A stretch of DNA of 8,563 bases, from the NCBI GenBank assembly GCA_022843085.1, contig JALHOI010000113.1:1-8563 (forward strand). The letters are read 5' to 3'. This document shows positions 1-6,843 of the stretch, one piece after another. Origin of the DNA: Pseudobdellovibrionaceae bacterium (GTDB lineage: Bacteria; Bdellovibrionota; Bdellovibrionia; Bdellovibrionales; JAMPXM01). The notes under the pieces were generated by a model. It searched no databases and was not told the DNA's origin. It saw nothing but the letters and a program-made list of their open reading frames with translations. Numbering within the stretch: the first letter of the stretch is position 1; the number at the start of each line of letters is the position of its first letter. A program made the position numbers and the translations under genes.

Positions 1-2897
1 ATCGAACTGTCGGCCAAACGTGCCAGGCCCATCAAATCGACGACGAGATCTTTTTGAATCCAACCGTCAAGATTTAGTTCATTTCGCTCGGGGCTGAGGG
101 CCGAGAAGCCCTTCAGGTTCAAGCGCCCTTTTGCAAACCGGTAGTTCGCGTTCAAACTTAGGTTCACGTTCTGTGATGCAACTTTCGGTTTTGATCCCAT
201 TATTTTTGCTATCAAAGGAAAGTCGAAAAGTTTCTGTATGACAAGCTGGTCGATAGGATAGGTAGAGAATGAGCCCTGTTTTACGTTGATTGTGCCGGAT
301 GCGATCGCCGCGTCGGACAATTCACTCTTTGAAAATGGCTCTAGCGAAATCTTGAAATCACCGGTGGCGAGACCAGAGACATAAGACTTCCAGTCAGGAT
401 TCATGAATTCCGCCAGGGCCGATAAATTTACAACCTTGTACTGACCGACCGCTGAGGCTTTCAATTTCTCCAAGGGTTTTCGCGAGAGATCGAGAATTGA
501 AAATGAGCTTACATTAAAGGGACCGCCAAACGCATTTTCGATTGAAAGCGAGCCCTTCATGTTTCCATCACCAAGTGAGGCGAGTAGATTTAGGTTTTTT
601 AAGGTGCGACTTTTCATTGTGACTGAGCCGAGTTGAAAGTCGACCGACACATTCGACTTCGAAACCACGGGCCACGTGAAAATGGAAGTCTCGGTTGTAT
701 CTATCGCGGCGTCGCCAACTTGGCCTGCGGCCGAGGCTTTTGAGGTCTCGATTTTCGTTTTCTCGGTTGTCGGCAACCAAACTGCGTTTGGCGCCTTCAG
801 CGTGATTCGGCCGTTGAGTGCGAGTGGCGAACCGCTGGGCCCTTTGGCGAGAAGGTAAGTCCCGCTGACTTTTAGCTGAGCACCGGCTGTTCCTGACGGA
901 ATTTTTGCCTGCAGCGGACGCAAGATCGGAAGCATTCCGTAAACTTGAGTCAGTGCGACTCGGCCCGACACGGTCGAATCGGTAGAAAGATCGCCGTTCT
1001 CGGTACGCGCGAGTGTCCCAGCCAGGTCGATACTTGAATCGAGCAAGCGAAAATTAAGCTTTTCAAATCTGATTCGGTTCTCCGATGCAGCCGAGGCCGA
1101 GAAATTGACCAGAAGTTCTTGCTGAATCGCTTTAACGATTTTGTCCGGCCACAGAATACCGAGGTCGCGCCCGTCAAAAGAGCCGTTGGCGCGCCGAACC
1201 GACCACGTGATCGGCAGGGGCTTATCTTTTGCCGTTTGTGCGCCAAGACTGATTTGCCCCGATGCCGTAAGTTGCCCTCGGACTCGGCCGGCTGAGCTGA
1301 ACTTCGAAGTTTCAGATTTAAAATTTACCGGGAGATCGAGATCGTCAAAATTTAAGACTTCGAAATCCGCACGCGAGTTCGTGGCGAGAGTATCCGGCGC
1401 AGCAAGCGGCAATTCCAATTTGGCTCGAATGCCGATTGATCCTTTTGCGCGATTGATATCGTCCGACGTTTCAGTTGCAGTTCGTTCGAGTGTTCCAAGC
1501 ACGGGCATAAGTGCCGGCCAGCCGCTGAGGTCGGGAAGAGTTAAAGCGAGCTCAAGTTTCGAAAGACGTTTTGGGTCAAGCGACACTTGGCCCTTCCAGG
1601 CCATCAGAAGATTCGACAAGCGAAACTCAAATTTTGTTAACTCGACGGTTTCGCCGCCGGCTGTGACTTGACCGCTTGCAGCCATCATGAGCATCGCGGG
1701 CTTGCGAAGCAGACCGTCGATTCGAACCTCGGCGCCCGTTAGATCAGCTCGAAAAGATGCAAGCTGCAAGTCGAGAGATTTCATTTTGGCATTGGCCAAA
1801 TCGTAAGCGATCTTAAACGGCACATCGACATCGAGTTGCACGGGACCGCGTACTTGAATGGGTCGCGGCAAATTTCGGTCTAGCGCCAAGGGAAATTCGC
1901 CACCCTTAATACGCAAGAGACCCTCTGCCAAAATTGCCGATTTCAAATCACCGCTCAACTTGAGTGACACATCAGCCGCACCTTTCAGTCGACCTGAAAT
2001 TCCCAATGCGTCACTTTCGGCTTTTTCGAGAGGCAAAACGCCGAGGTCGGTGGTGGCACCGCTAGCTTGAATCGAAACGAGCTGCTCGGGCCACTTCAGG
2101 GTTCCGCTACTTTTTAGAGCGAGACCCAAAGTTGAAATGGTCAGCGATTGAATTGTTATCGCGACGTCGGTTGGTGAAGAAAGCTTGGGCGCCGCCTTCA
2201 GGGACCACTCGGTTCGAACCGGCAGCATCGTTTGGCTTCCCACTGCGACTGCGAATGCGAGCTGGCCCTTACTCGTAACATCCAAAACTCTGGCCGGAGT
2301 GTTCGTTGACAATTGGGTTCTGATAATACCGGTGAGCCCTTTTACTGAGATCGGTTTTGACTGCGGTCCAAACTGAAGTTGGGCGTCGCGAACCTCAACT
2401 TCGAGATCAATAGGAAAGGGCAAAGCTTGTGAGGCAAGATCGTTGCTGACAAGCGGGTTGGTTTGACGACTGCGCGCGGTTTCGAGGTCTTCGCCCGTCG
2501 TCGCCTGAATCTGAAGACCTATGAATTGAGCTTTTACCTGAAGCGGTCGTCCCGAAAAAGCGAGCTGGTAGAGGTCGAGCAGATTATTCGGAGTTGAGAG
2601 CAAAATTTTTTCGGCACGCAATGTCGGTGCAGCTGGTGATGACCTAAAAACCAAACCCTTTAGTTCGACTGAGACTTGCCCAACTGGGCGGGTGACAACC
2701 GAGTCGACGGCAAGAACTTCGGCACCGAATGCCGCAGGTCCTTGATCGCGCACAAACTCAAGCAAAAGCCGATCTCGATAAGTGTAAGCGCCGCCGATAA
2801 GTATTGCGACTAACAAAACTAGGAAAAATAGAAAAAAGGATAGCGCTCCGAGAAATGTTCCGCCTTTTCGTTTCTTGCCGACCTGCTCATACTTCAC
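1..2897 (-). CDS. Large AsmA-like envelope protein, partial (3' end beyond the window)
   Basis: One reading frame runs without a stop from a GTG at 2895-2897 to the left edge, giving 965 complete codons with the C-terminus missing. The start is fixed by an in-frame TAG at 2901-2903 and a GAGG nine bases upstream. The N-terminus is a short basic stretch (KKRK at 8-11), then one hydrophobic segment at about residues 15-38, then a long region rich in alternating polar/hydrophobic beta-strand patterns. This is the topology of AsmA/YhdP/TamB-type proteins, anchored in the inner membrane with the bulk in the periplasm. The last 130 or so visible residues resemble the C-terminal AsmA domain (GTINVKQGSF, then LSLNANYRFAKGRLNLKGF and a closing LNLDGWI strand). 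Family members are thought to carry phospholipids towards the outer membrane or affect its assembly; that role here is inference. Its start overlaps the stop of the threonine aldolase gene, so it is probably translationally coupled. The family call is good; the exact subfamily is not determined. Confidence 0.82.
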   Translation of the reverse strand, partial: MKYEQVGKKRKGGTFLGALSFFLFFLVLLVAILIGGAYTYRDRLLLEFVRDQGPAAFGAEVLAVDSVVTRPVGQVSVELKGLVFRSSPAAPTLRAEKILLSTPNNLLDLYQLAFSGRPLQVKAQFIGLQIQATTGEDLETARSRQTNPLVSNDLASQALPFPIDLEVEVRDAQLQFGPQSKPISVKGLTGIIRTQLSTNTPARVLDVTSKGQLAFAVAVGSQTMLPVRTEWSLKAAPKLSSPTDVAITIQSLTISTLGLALKSSGTLKWPEQLVSIQASGATTDLGVLPLEKAESDALGISGRLKGAADVSLKLSGDLKSAILAEGLLRIKGGEFPLALDRNLPRPIQVRGPVQLDVDVPFKIAYDLANAKMKSLDLQLASFRADLTGAEVRIDGLLRKPAMLMMAASGQVTAGGETVELTKFEFRLSNLLMAWKGQVSLDPKRLSKLELALTLPDLSGWPALMPVLGTLERTATETSDDINRAKGSIGIRAKLELPLAAPDTLATNSRADFEVLNFDDLDLPVNFKSETSKFSSAGRVRGQLTASGQISLGAQTAKDKPLPITWSVRRANGSFDGRDLGILWPDKIVKAIQQELLVNFSASAASENRIRFEKLNFRLLDSSIDLAGTLARTENGDLSTDSTVSGRVALTQVYGMLPILRPLQAKIPSGTAGAQLKVSGTYLLAKGPSGSPLALNGRITLKAPNAVWLPTTEKTKIETSKASAAGQVGDAAIDTTETSIFTWPVVSKSNVSVDFQLGSVTMKSRTLKNLNLLASLGDGNMKGSLSIENAFGGPFNVSSFSILDLSRKPLEKLKASAVGQYKVVNLSALAEFMNPDWKSYVSGLATGDFKISLEPFSKSELSDAAIASGTINVKQGSFSTYPIDQLVIQKLFDFPLIAKIMGSKPKVASQNVNLSLNANYRFAKGRLNLKGFSALSPERNELNLDGWIQKDLVVDLMGLARLADSS

Positions 2898-2910
2898 TTG
2901 CTATGGCCTC
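2894..2910 (-). promoter_or_regulatory. Ribosome binding site and overlapping stop/start (GTGA) of the AsmA-like gene
   Basis: On the minus strand GAGG (2907-2910) lies nine bases before GTG (2895-2897), and the upstream gene's TGA (2894-2896) overlaps that GTG in a GTGA tetranucleotide. The upstream in-frame TAG leaves no earlier start. This layout is typical of translational coupling between adjacent genes of one operon. Confidence 0.65.
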
Positions 2911-4045
2911 GTGATGCTTCTGAAGCTGCGACTTTTAAAACCTCTTCAATGTCCGTTTGCTGCGTGCGCCACGAGGTCATGAGACGACATTCGCGGGTGG
3001 CTTCATCCCAAACGTAAAAAAATGCTGAGTTCTTAATTTTTTTCTCAAGGCTTCTTTCAAAAATAGCAAAGACAGCGTTCGACTGAGTCAGTTGCGTAAA
3101 TTGAATCGCATCTGGAAACTTAAGTTGAATAGCCTCGAGGCCGGCGCGAAGCCGGGTTGCCTCTGCACAGGAATGAGTGGCGATTTCTCGCCACAGATCA
3201 GTCCCCAAGAACTCGATGAACTGAGCCGCAATAAATCGAGTTTTGCTTGGCAGTTGCATCATTTGTTTTCGAAGAAATGAAAACTCCGATGCTGCACGTT
3301 TTGCTCGGTCACTTAAAAACAAAACCGCTTCACCAAAAACTAAACCATTCTTGGTACCGCCGAATGAGACGCTGTCGGCGCCCCGGGCGACACCCGCGAG
3401 ATCGCATTGGAGGTGAATGGCGGCGTTGATAAACCGGGCGCCATCGACGTGAAGCCAAAGGTCGTGTTTTGCGCAGTAATCGACAAGTCGTTGAATCTCA
3501 GCTCGCGAGTAGACCGTACCAAGCTCTGTTGGCTGCGTGATCGATACAACCTTAGGCTGCGAGAAGTGTTGGTCACCCTTGCGTATCAAAAACGGAGCGA
3601 TGCTCTCTGGAGTAATTTTCGCTTGATCGCCCGGGACCGCGGGGACCGGCACGAGTTTGACGCCAAGAAACGTCTCGGGCGCGCCGCATTCGTCGACATG
3701 GATATGGGCGAACTGCGAGCAGATGATCGAATTATGGCTTCTTAGGAATGGCGCGACTGCAAGTACATTAGCCGCGGTACCGTTGAAACAAAAATGCACG
3801 TCTACATCTTGGCCGAAGTGTGTGCGAAAAACTGTGATGGCTTCAGCCGTCACAGGATCTGTTCCATAACTCGGTGCAAAGCCGTCGTTAACCCGCTCGA
3901 AAGTCTTTAAAATTCTTGGGTGGACGCCCGAGTGGTTGTCGCTGCCGAGTCCGAAGGGAAAATGACGGCCGGCCTCTTCAGATGAAAGTCGTCTGAAGAA
4001 ATCTGCACGCGGCTCGTTGGTGAATGTGTCGGGCGAAGAACTCAT
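2894..4045 (-). CDS. Threonine aldolase family protein (PLP-dependent, beta-eliminating lyase fold)
   Basis: A 383-residue cytosolic fold-type I PLP enzyme, slightly longer than usual for the family (about 340-360). Characteristic motifs appear in order: SDNHSG (35-40), YGTD (60-63), the phosphate-binding NGTAAN (88-93), a histidine-rich AHIHVDE segment (113-119, ring-stacking His region), HVDGAR (199-204) with Asp201 for the pyridine nitrogen, and SFGGTKNG with Lys232 as the predicted Schiff-base lysine. The TKNG form matches the low-specificity threonine/phenylserine aldolase branch rather than the E. coli LtaE form. Known family reaction: L-threonine (or allo-threonine) to glycine and acetaldehyde. 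Beta-hydroxy amino acid preference cannot be read from sequence. The ATG start lies 2 nt after the TAG of the HutG-like gene and has no visible Shine-Dalgarno, suggesting coupling. Its TGA overlaps the AsmA-like start. All key residues are present, so it should be active. Confidence 0.92.
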   Translation of the reverse strand: MSSSPDTFTNEPRADFFRRLSSEEAGRHFPFGLGSDNHSGVHPRILKTFERVNDGFAPSYGTDPVTAEAITVFRTHFGQDVDVHFCFNGTAANVLAVAPFLRSHNSIICSQFAHIHVDECGAPETFLGVKLVPVPAVPGDQAKITPESIAPFLIRKGDQHFSQPKVVSITQPTELGTVYSRAEIQRLVDYCAKHDLWLHVDGARFINAAIHLQCDLAGVARGADSVSFGGTKNGLVFGEAVLFLSDRAKRAASEFSFLRKQMMQLPSKTRFIAAQFIEFLGTDLWREIATHSCAEATRLRAGLEAIQLKFPDAIQFTQLTQSNAVFAIFERSLEKKIKNSAFFYVWDEATRECRLMTSWRTQQTDIEEVLKVAASEASRGHSK

Positions 4046-4047
4046 TG

Positions 4048-5064
4048 CTAATATTGAAACACAAATCGGTGGGCAATTAAAGCTGCGAGTCGAGCAGTAC
4101 GGTCATCAATATCAAGCGGGGGTGAAACTTCGTAAACCCCAACGCCGCGTACATCTAGATTCTTCAAACACCACGAGAAGCAGTTAAAAAAGTCGGGCGC
4201 TTGAAATCCTGTCGGCCAGCTTTGGCTTGCTCCAGGCGCGACAGAACTTGAAAATGCATCGATGTCGATTGAGAGAAACGTCTTCGGTCGCTTCGCTGCC
4301 GAGCCCGCCATTTGACGCTGTAGTGCCTGCAGCAGCGTCTCACCCTGGCGCTGCCTATCTTCTTCGAAAGAAAAATGACCACCGCGTGATTTTAACCACT
4401 CGAGATGTGTTTTCGAATTGCACTGGGTTTGCAAACCAATCTCATGGAAATCGATCTGAGGAAATTCTTCGAGCAATCTGTAGAATGGGGTTCCACTTGT
4501 GATTCCGCGATCAAGCGGCCGAACGTCGAGGTGTGCATCGAAATTTATTACGAGCGGTTTAAGACCTTGTGAATGAACCGAACTGCAGAAGGCTGCAGCA
4601 TCCGGAAAGCCGTAATCGTGGCCTCCGCCGATACTGAGCAGGCGTGCTCCTCGTTCGTGGATTGTGCTTGCCACTTTTCGTGCAGCCTCGTGACGCCGTC
4701 GAAGGTCATCGGCGGCTGTCACTGCTATGTTACCGAGGTCGATCAGTGCCGATTTGTTGCAATCTTGAATATGAGCAGGCGGGGTCATGCGCATGAGAAA
4801 ATGTCGAATGCGCGAGGGGCCAAGTTTAGCGCCCGGGCGACCGCCATTAAGCGAAATACCCTCATCGTCAGGATAGCCGACGAGGGTCACTGCATTCTTA
4901 AGCGAAGTTTCTTTCTCATCACAGAAACCTGATAAATCTAAGAAGCTGAGTTGCTTTTCAGAAAACTGCATCGTGTCGCCGAGCCGCAGGTCATTCGGAT
5001 CTTGTTTTGCAAATCGAAATTTTGTTTCGATCGGCTCGAGAAGAATCGATTCAGAAATCGTCAT
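4048..5064 (-). CDS. Arginase-superfamily hydrolase, probably formimidoglutamase-like (HutG-like)
   Basis: A 338-residue ureohydrolase with all six expected manganese ligands: His149 in GGGHD (146-150), Asp176/His178/Asp180 in FDAHLD, and Asp267/Asp269 in SIDID. Other family marks are GRPGAKLGPSRIR (75-87), DLGN (109-112), TSGTPF (189-194) in the substrate-loop position, and Glu312 in YEVSPPLD, matching the guanidinium-contacting glutamate. After SIDID the usual DP is replaced by SSSVAPG; HutG proteins also lack that DP, and the ending resembles HutG (R-TARLAALIA). Expected reaction, if HutG: N-formimino-L-glutamate plus water to glutamate and formamide, the last step of histidine breakdown. 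No other hut gene is in view, so another guanidino/formimino substrate is possible. The N-terminal 55 residues precede the fold and are poorly conserved. The ATG follows the upstream stop by 9 nt and lacks a clear ribosome site. Confidence 0.85.
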   Translation of the reverse strand: MTISESILLEPIETKFRFAKQDPNDLRLGDTMQFSEKQLSFLDLSGFCDEKETSLKNAVTLVGYPDDEGISLNGGRPGAKLGPSRIRHFLMRMTPPAHIQDCNKSALIDLGNIAVTAADDLRRRHEAARKVASTIHERGARLLSIGGGHDYGFPDAAAFCSSVHSQGLKPLVINFDAHLDVRPLDRGITSGTPFYRLLEEFPQIDFHEIGLQTQCNSKTHLEWLKSRGGHFSFEEDRQRQGETLLQALQRQMAGSAAKRPKTFLSIDIDAFSSSVAPGASQSWPTGFQAPDFFNCFSWCLKNLDVRGVGVYEVSPPLDIDDRTARLAALIAHRFVFQY

Positions 5065-5073
5065 GCTGAAAGC

Positions 5074-5775
5074 TTAGTCACGAACCGGCTTCAGCGACAA
5101 GACTTCAGATGAGCGACCTGATCTTGAATCATAAATTTCCAGTTTCAATGCACGCTTTTGAACTTCGAGCCGGCCGACAAAAATCGGCGCGCGGCCGAGG
5201 CCGTTGGTATTTTCAACCAGAAAGATTGAGTACGTCGAACCCTGTTCAGGAGCTAGCGTGTAGTGCATGTCTCTAAATTTCGAGAACCCAAGGCGTTTTA
5301 GTTGGGCCATCGGAGCCGAAAGCAGTCGATCGGCTGCGATTGTCATTGTTCCTGTAAATCGGCTTGGTGGCTTGTAAAGGCTCATACGGGAGAAGTTCTC
5401 AAAGCGCACAACTTCCCACGTTGGACTTCGCCATGTACCTAAGATGTCGCGCAACCCGACGGATTCAATCGCCTCAATCGCAACCTTATCAGGCGTCCCA
5501 TCTCGGTCGATGTCCGAAAGCGCCCCGCTCACGACAACGAAGTCGCCCGACTTTAAGTTAAGAAGTTTTGTGCGATTCGCGATCGATGTTTCGATCGGGA
5601 GTTCGCCCACAGAACGCATCGCAACTGGGCGAAAGAAAACCTGCGCCTCCCGCACGCTCAAAAAGCCCCGAATCGATGTTGCGCCAACCGCATCAGCCAG
5701 GAGAGGCAAAGGTGCCAGGCCCGAAAGTAAGGCGCAGCTCGTCATGAAACGGCGTGCGGCTGAAAATTTAGTCAA
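5074..5775 (-). CDS. Exported protein of unknown function with an OB-like domain and a calcium-type loop
   Basis: A 233-residue protein that I cannot assign to a named family. It begins with a probable Sec signal peptide: basic n-region (K3, R8, R9), hydrophobic core about 11-26, and a likely cut after ADA (27-29). Residues about 70-107 (LKSGDFVVVSGAL, then the acidic loop D88-I-D90-R-D92-G-T-P-D96, then IEAIESVGL) look like a small OB-type beta-barrel with an EF-hand-like DxDxDG loop as in dockerin or thrombospondin type 3 repeats. A second part (about 110-225) has GTWRSPTWEVVRFENFSRM and further beta-strands, and seems soluble. The start is TTG at 5773-5775: an upstream in-frame TGA excludes anything earlier, a strong AGGGGG lies four bases before it, and starting at Met11 would remove the basic n-region. 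It is the first gene of the minus-strand unit, so it probably acts in the periplasm or envelope, like the AsmA-like protein at the other end. Confidence 0.78.
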   Translation of the reverse strand: MTKFSAARRFMTSCALLSGLAPLPLLADAVGATSIRGFLSVREAQVFFRPVAMRSVGELPIETSIANRTKLLNLKSGDFVVVSGALSDIDRDGTPDKVAIEAIESVGLRDILGTWRSPTWEVVRFENFSRMSLYKPPSRFTGTMTIAADRLLSAPMAQLKRLGFSKFRDMHYTLAPEQGSTYSIFLVENTNGLGRAPIFVGRLEVQKRALKLEIYDSRSGRSSEVLSLKPVRD

Positions 5776-5838
5776 TCATCCCCCTGGAGACTCGAATCCA
5801 ACGCCGTACTTAGCCGTGTGGCGGACAACGGTCAATGA
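5776..5838. promoter_or_regulatory. 63-bp divergent intergenic region, expected to hold promoters for both sides
   Basis: This is the only non-coding stretch between the four-gene minus-strand unit and the plus-strand unknown gene, so the operon promoter should lie here. For the minus strand there is TTGACC (5830-5835, five of six bases of a -35 box) followed after 17 bases by TAAGTA (5807-5812), a poor -10 match. Start of transcription would then fall near 5800, giving a short leader containing the AGGGGG site. For the plus strand I see no convincing boxes. The assignment is tentative. Confidence 0.3.
5780..5785 (-). promoter_or_regulatory. Ribosome binding site for the TTG start of the exported protein
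   Basis: AGGGGG on the minus strand, separated by ATGA from TTG (5773-5775). It is the best Shine-Dalgarno match next to any start in the window and decides the TTG. An ATG directly after it (5777-5779) opens only a three-codon frame. Confidence 0.6.
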
Positions 5839-6843
5839 GTGTACGCTCTCCGAATGATCCGCGGCGGCACCTTCGAATTTTTAAAAAACCTTTTGTTGCT
5901 TCGAAGTTCGTTAGAGCTGTCGACACCGGTCACTGTGTCGCTTCGAGATCTTGTCGTCGCGAGCCCAACCGCACTCGATGTCTGTACTCCACTCGACTGG
6001 TGGATTCACACCGGAGGATACCTTCGCGATCAGTTTGAGCGAAAGTTTCAAGCTGAATCTCAAGGCGCAAGAACGGTGCAGCTCGAAATTTTGATGCGCC
6101 CAGATCCCGTTGTGGTTTTCGAAATCGCGACGTGGCTTGAAAGAACTCTAGATCCGTTGGTTTCCGATCGGGCCCAAAGTATTCCAATCGCGATTTGCCT
6201 CAGCACGAGAGCAGGATTTCGACAAGAATGGACAAGCGCACTTCCGCGTCTTGGATTATTGGGATGGAAAAATGGCGATGGGGAGTCTGCTAAAATCCAC
6301 GATGTTTCACAAAACCTAAAGCTCGTCGGGCTTGATGATTTAGTTTCTACAGCCCTCGGCACTGAATTTTTGAATGAAATGAATTTCCAGCTCGGGATCG
6401 ACATTCTCGAACCACCTTGGATTTTCTGGAGTCGCCTTCCGGGGTGGTTAAAGCACAAAAAACAGATGAGTGACGTCAGCGAGATTGAGCTTCGCCTTTC
6501 GCTGATACGGTCGTGCTTGAGTCCGCAGGATGAAAAGAGCGAGCTTGAAAGTTTGACGGCCGGCGATATCATGTTGAACCCCACCTTTGAAACCGTCGGA
6601 ATTTCTAGCTCGAGGGGGCACGCTTCACCACTGATGGCCCGCTCGCGTTTTGGTGATCAAATGACGTCACGCCCGTTGACGGCCCTCGAGGCTTTGGTGC
6701 TCGATGAAGTTCGAGAGTCGTTTCGAAGTCCGCGTGACAACGTCGTGCGCGATGTCGCGCAAAGTAGCGGTGTCCAAAAGGAGTTCGTCGATCGAACGAT
6801 AGATTCACTTCGTCGCGATTCGTTCTTACTCTGCGGCGAGTGA
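5839..6843 (+). CDS. Protein of unknown function with a possible C-terminal winged helix-turn-helix
   Basis: A 334-residue protein that I do not recognise. It has no signal peptide or membrane segment, so it is probably cytosolic. It is rich in Trp (eight, including WW at 54-55 and WIFW at 194-197) and has a hydrophobic strand-helix pattern at 80-125 (VQLEILM, VVVFEIATWL, IPIAICL). Residues about 278-330 (PLTALEALVLDEVRE, then VVRDVAQSSGV, then KEFVDRTIDSLRRDSFLL) read as a helix, a turn and a recognition helix of a winged-helix type domain; this is inference from pattern. The start may be GTG 5839 or ATG 5854 (Met6); neither has a clear ribosome site. It is transcribed away from the exported-protein operon, and its last 18 bases overlap the 3' end of queG. 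The frame is preferred over the 174-codon opposite frame at 6060-6584 because it is open over the whole region and fits tightly between its neighbours. A regulator role is possible but unproven. Confidence 0.75.
   Translation: MYALRMIRGGTFEFLKNLLLLRSSLELSTPVTVSLRDLVVASPTALDVCTPLDWWIHTGGYLRDQFERKFQAESQGARTVQLEILMRPDPVVVFEIATWLERTLDPLVSDRAQSIPIAICLSTRAGFRQEWTSALPRLGLLGWKNGDGESAKIHDVSQNLKLVGLDDLVSTALGTEFLNEMNFQLGIDILEPPWIFWSRLPGWLKHKKQMSDVSEIELRLSLIRSCLSPQDEKSELESLTAGDIMLNPTFETVGISSSRGHASPLMARSRFGDQMTSRPLTALEALVLDEVRESFRSPRDNVVRDVAQSSGVQKEFVDRTIDSLRRDSFLLCGE

Noticed and set aside
303..312. GCGATCGC octamer resembling the HIP1 repeat of cyanobacteria
   Set aside because: I find only one full copy; partial forms elsewhere are explained by the general abundance of CGATCG-like words. 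No iterated repeat.
1141..1671. 176-codon plus-strand open frame, and several shorter ones, opposite the AsmA-like gene
   Set aside because: The minus strand carries one uninterrupted frame with membrane anchor and domain features over the whole stretch; the plus-strand peptides are Arg/Ser-rich with no family features.
4573..4932. 119-codon plus-strand frame opposite the HutG-like gene
   Set aside because: It lies wholly across metal-ligand motifs of a clearly real enzyme on the other strand.
5173..5188. Hairpin GCCGA-CAAAAA-TCGGC as a terminator
   Set aside because: Only five base pairs, lies inside coding sequence of the exported protein, and no T-run follows on either strand.
5732..5775. 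Possible lipoprotein signal (MTSC, Cys14) in the exported protein
   Set aside because: The hydrophobic core follows the cysteine rather than preceding it, and the -3 residue is Met after a short basic stretch; an ordinary signal peptide cut near residue 29 fits better.
5768..5779. Short ATG-ATT-GAC-TAA frame before the exported protein, as a leader peptide
   Set aside because: Only three codons, and its ATG touches the ribosome site directly, leaving no spacing for initiation.
6060..6584. 174-codon minus-strand open frame inside the unknown plus-strand gene
   Set aside because: Its peptide is Ser/Arg/Pro-rich without recognisable features, it has no gene-like spacing to neighbours, and the plus-strand frame is longer and fits the borders on both sides.
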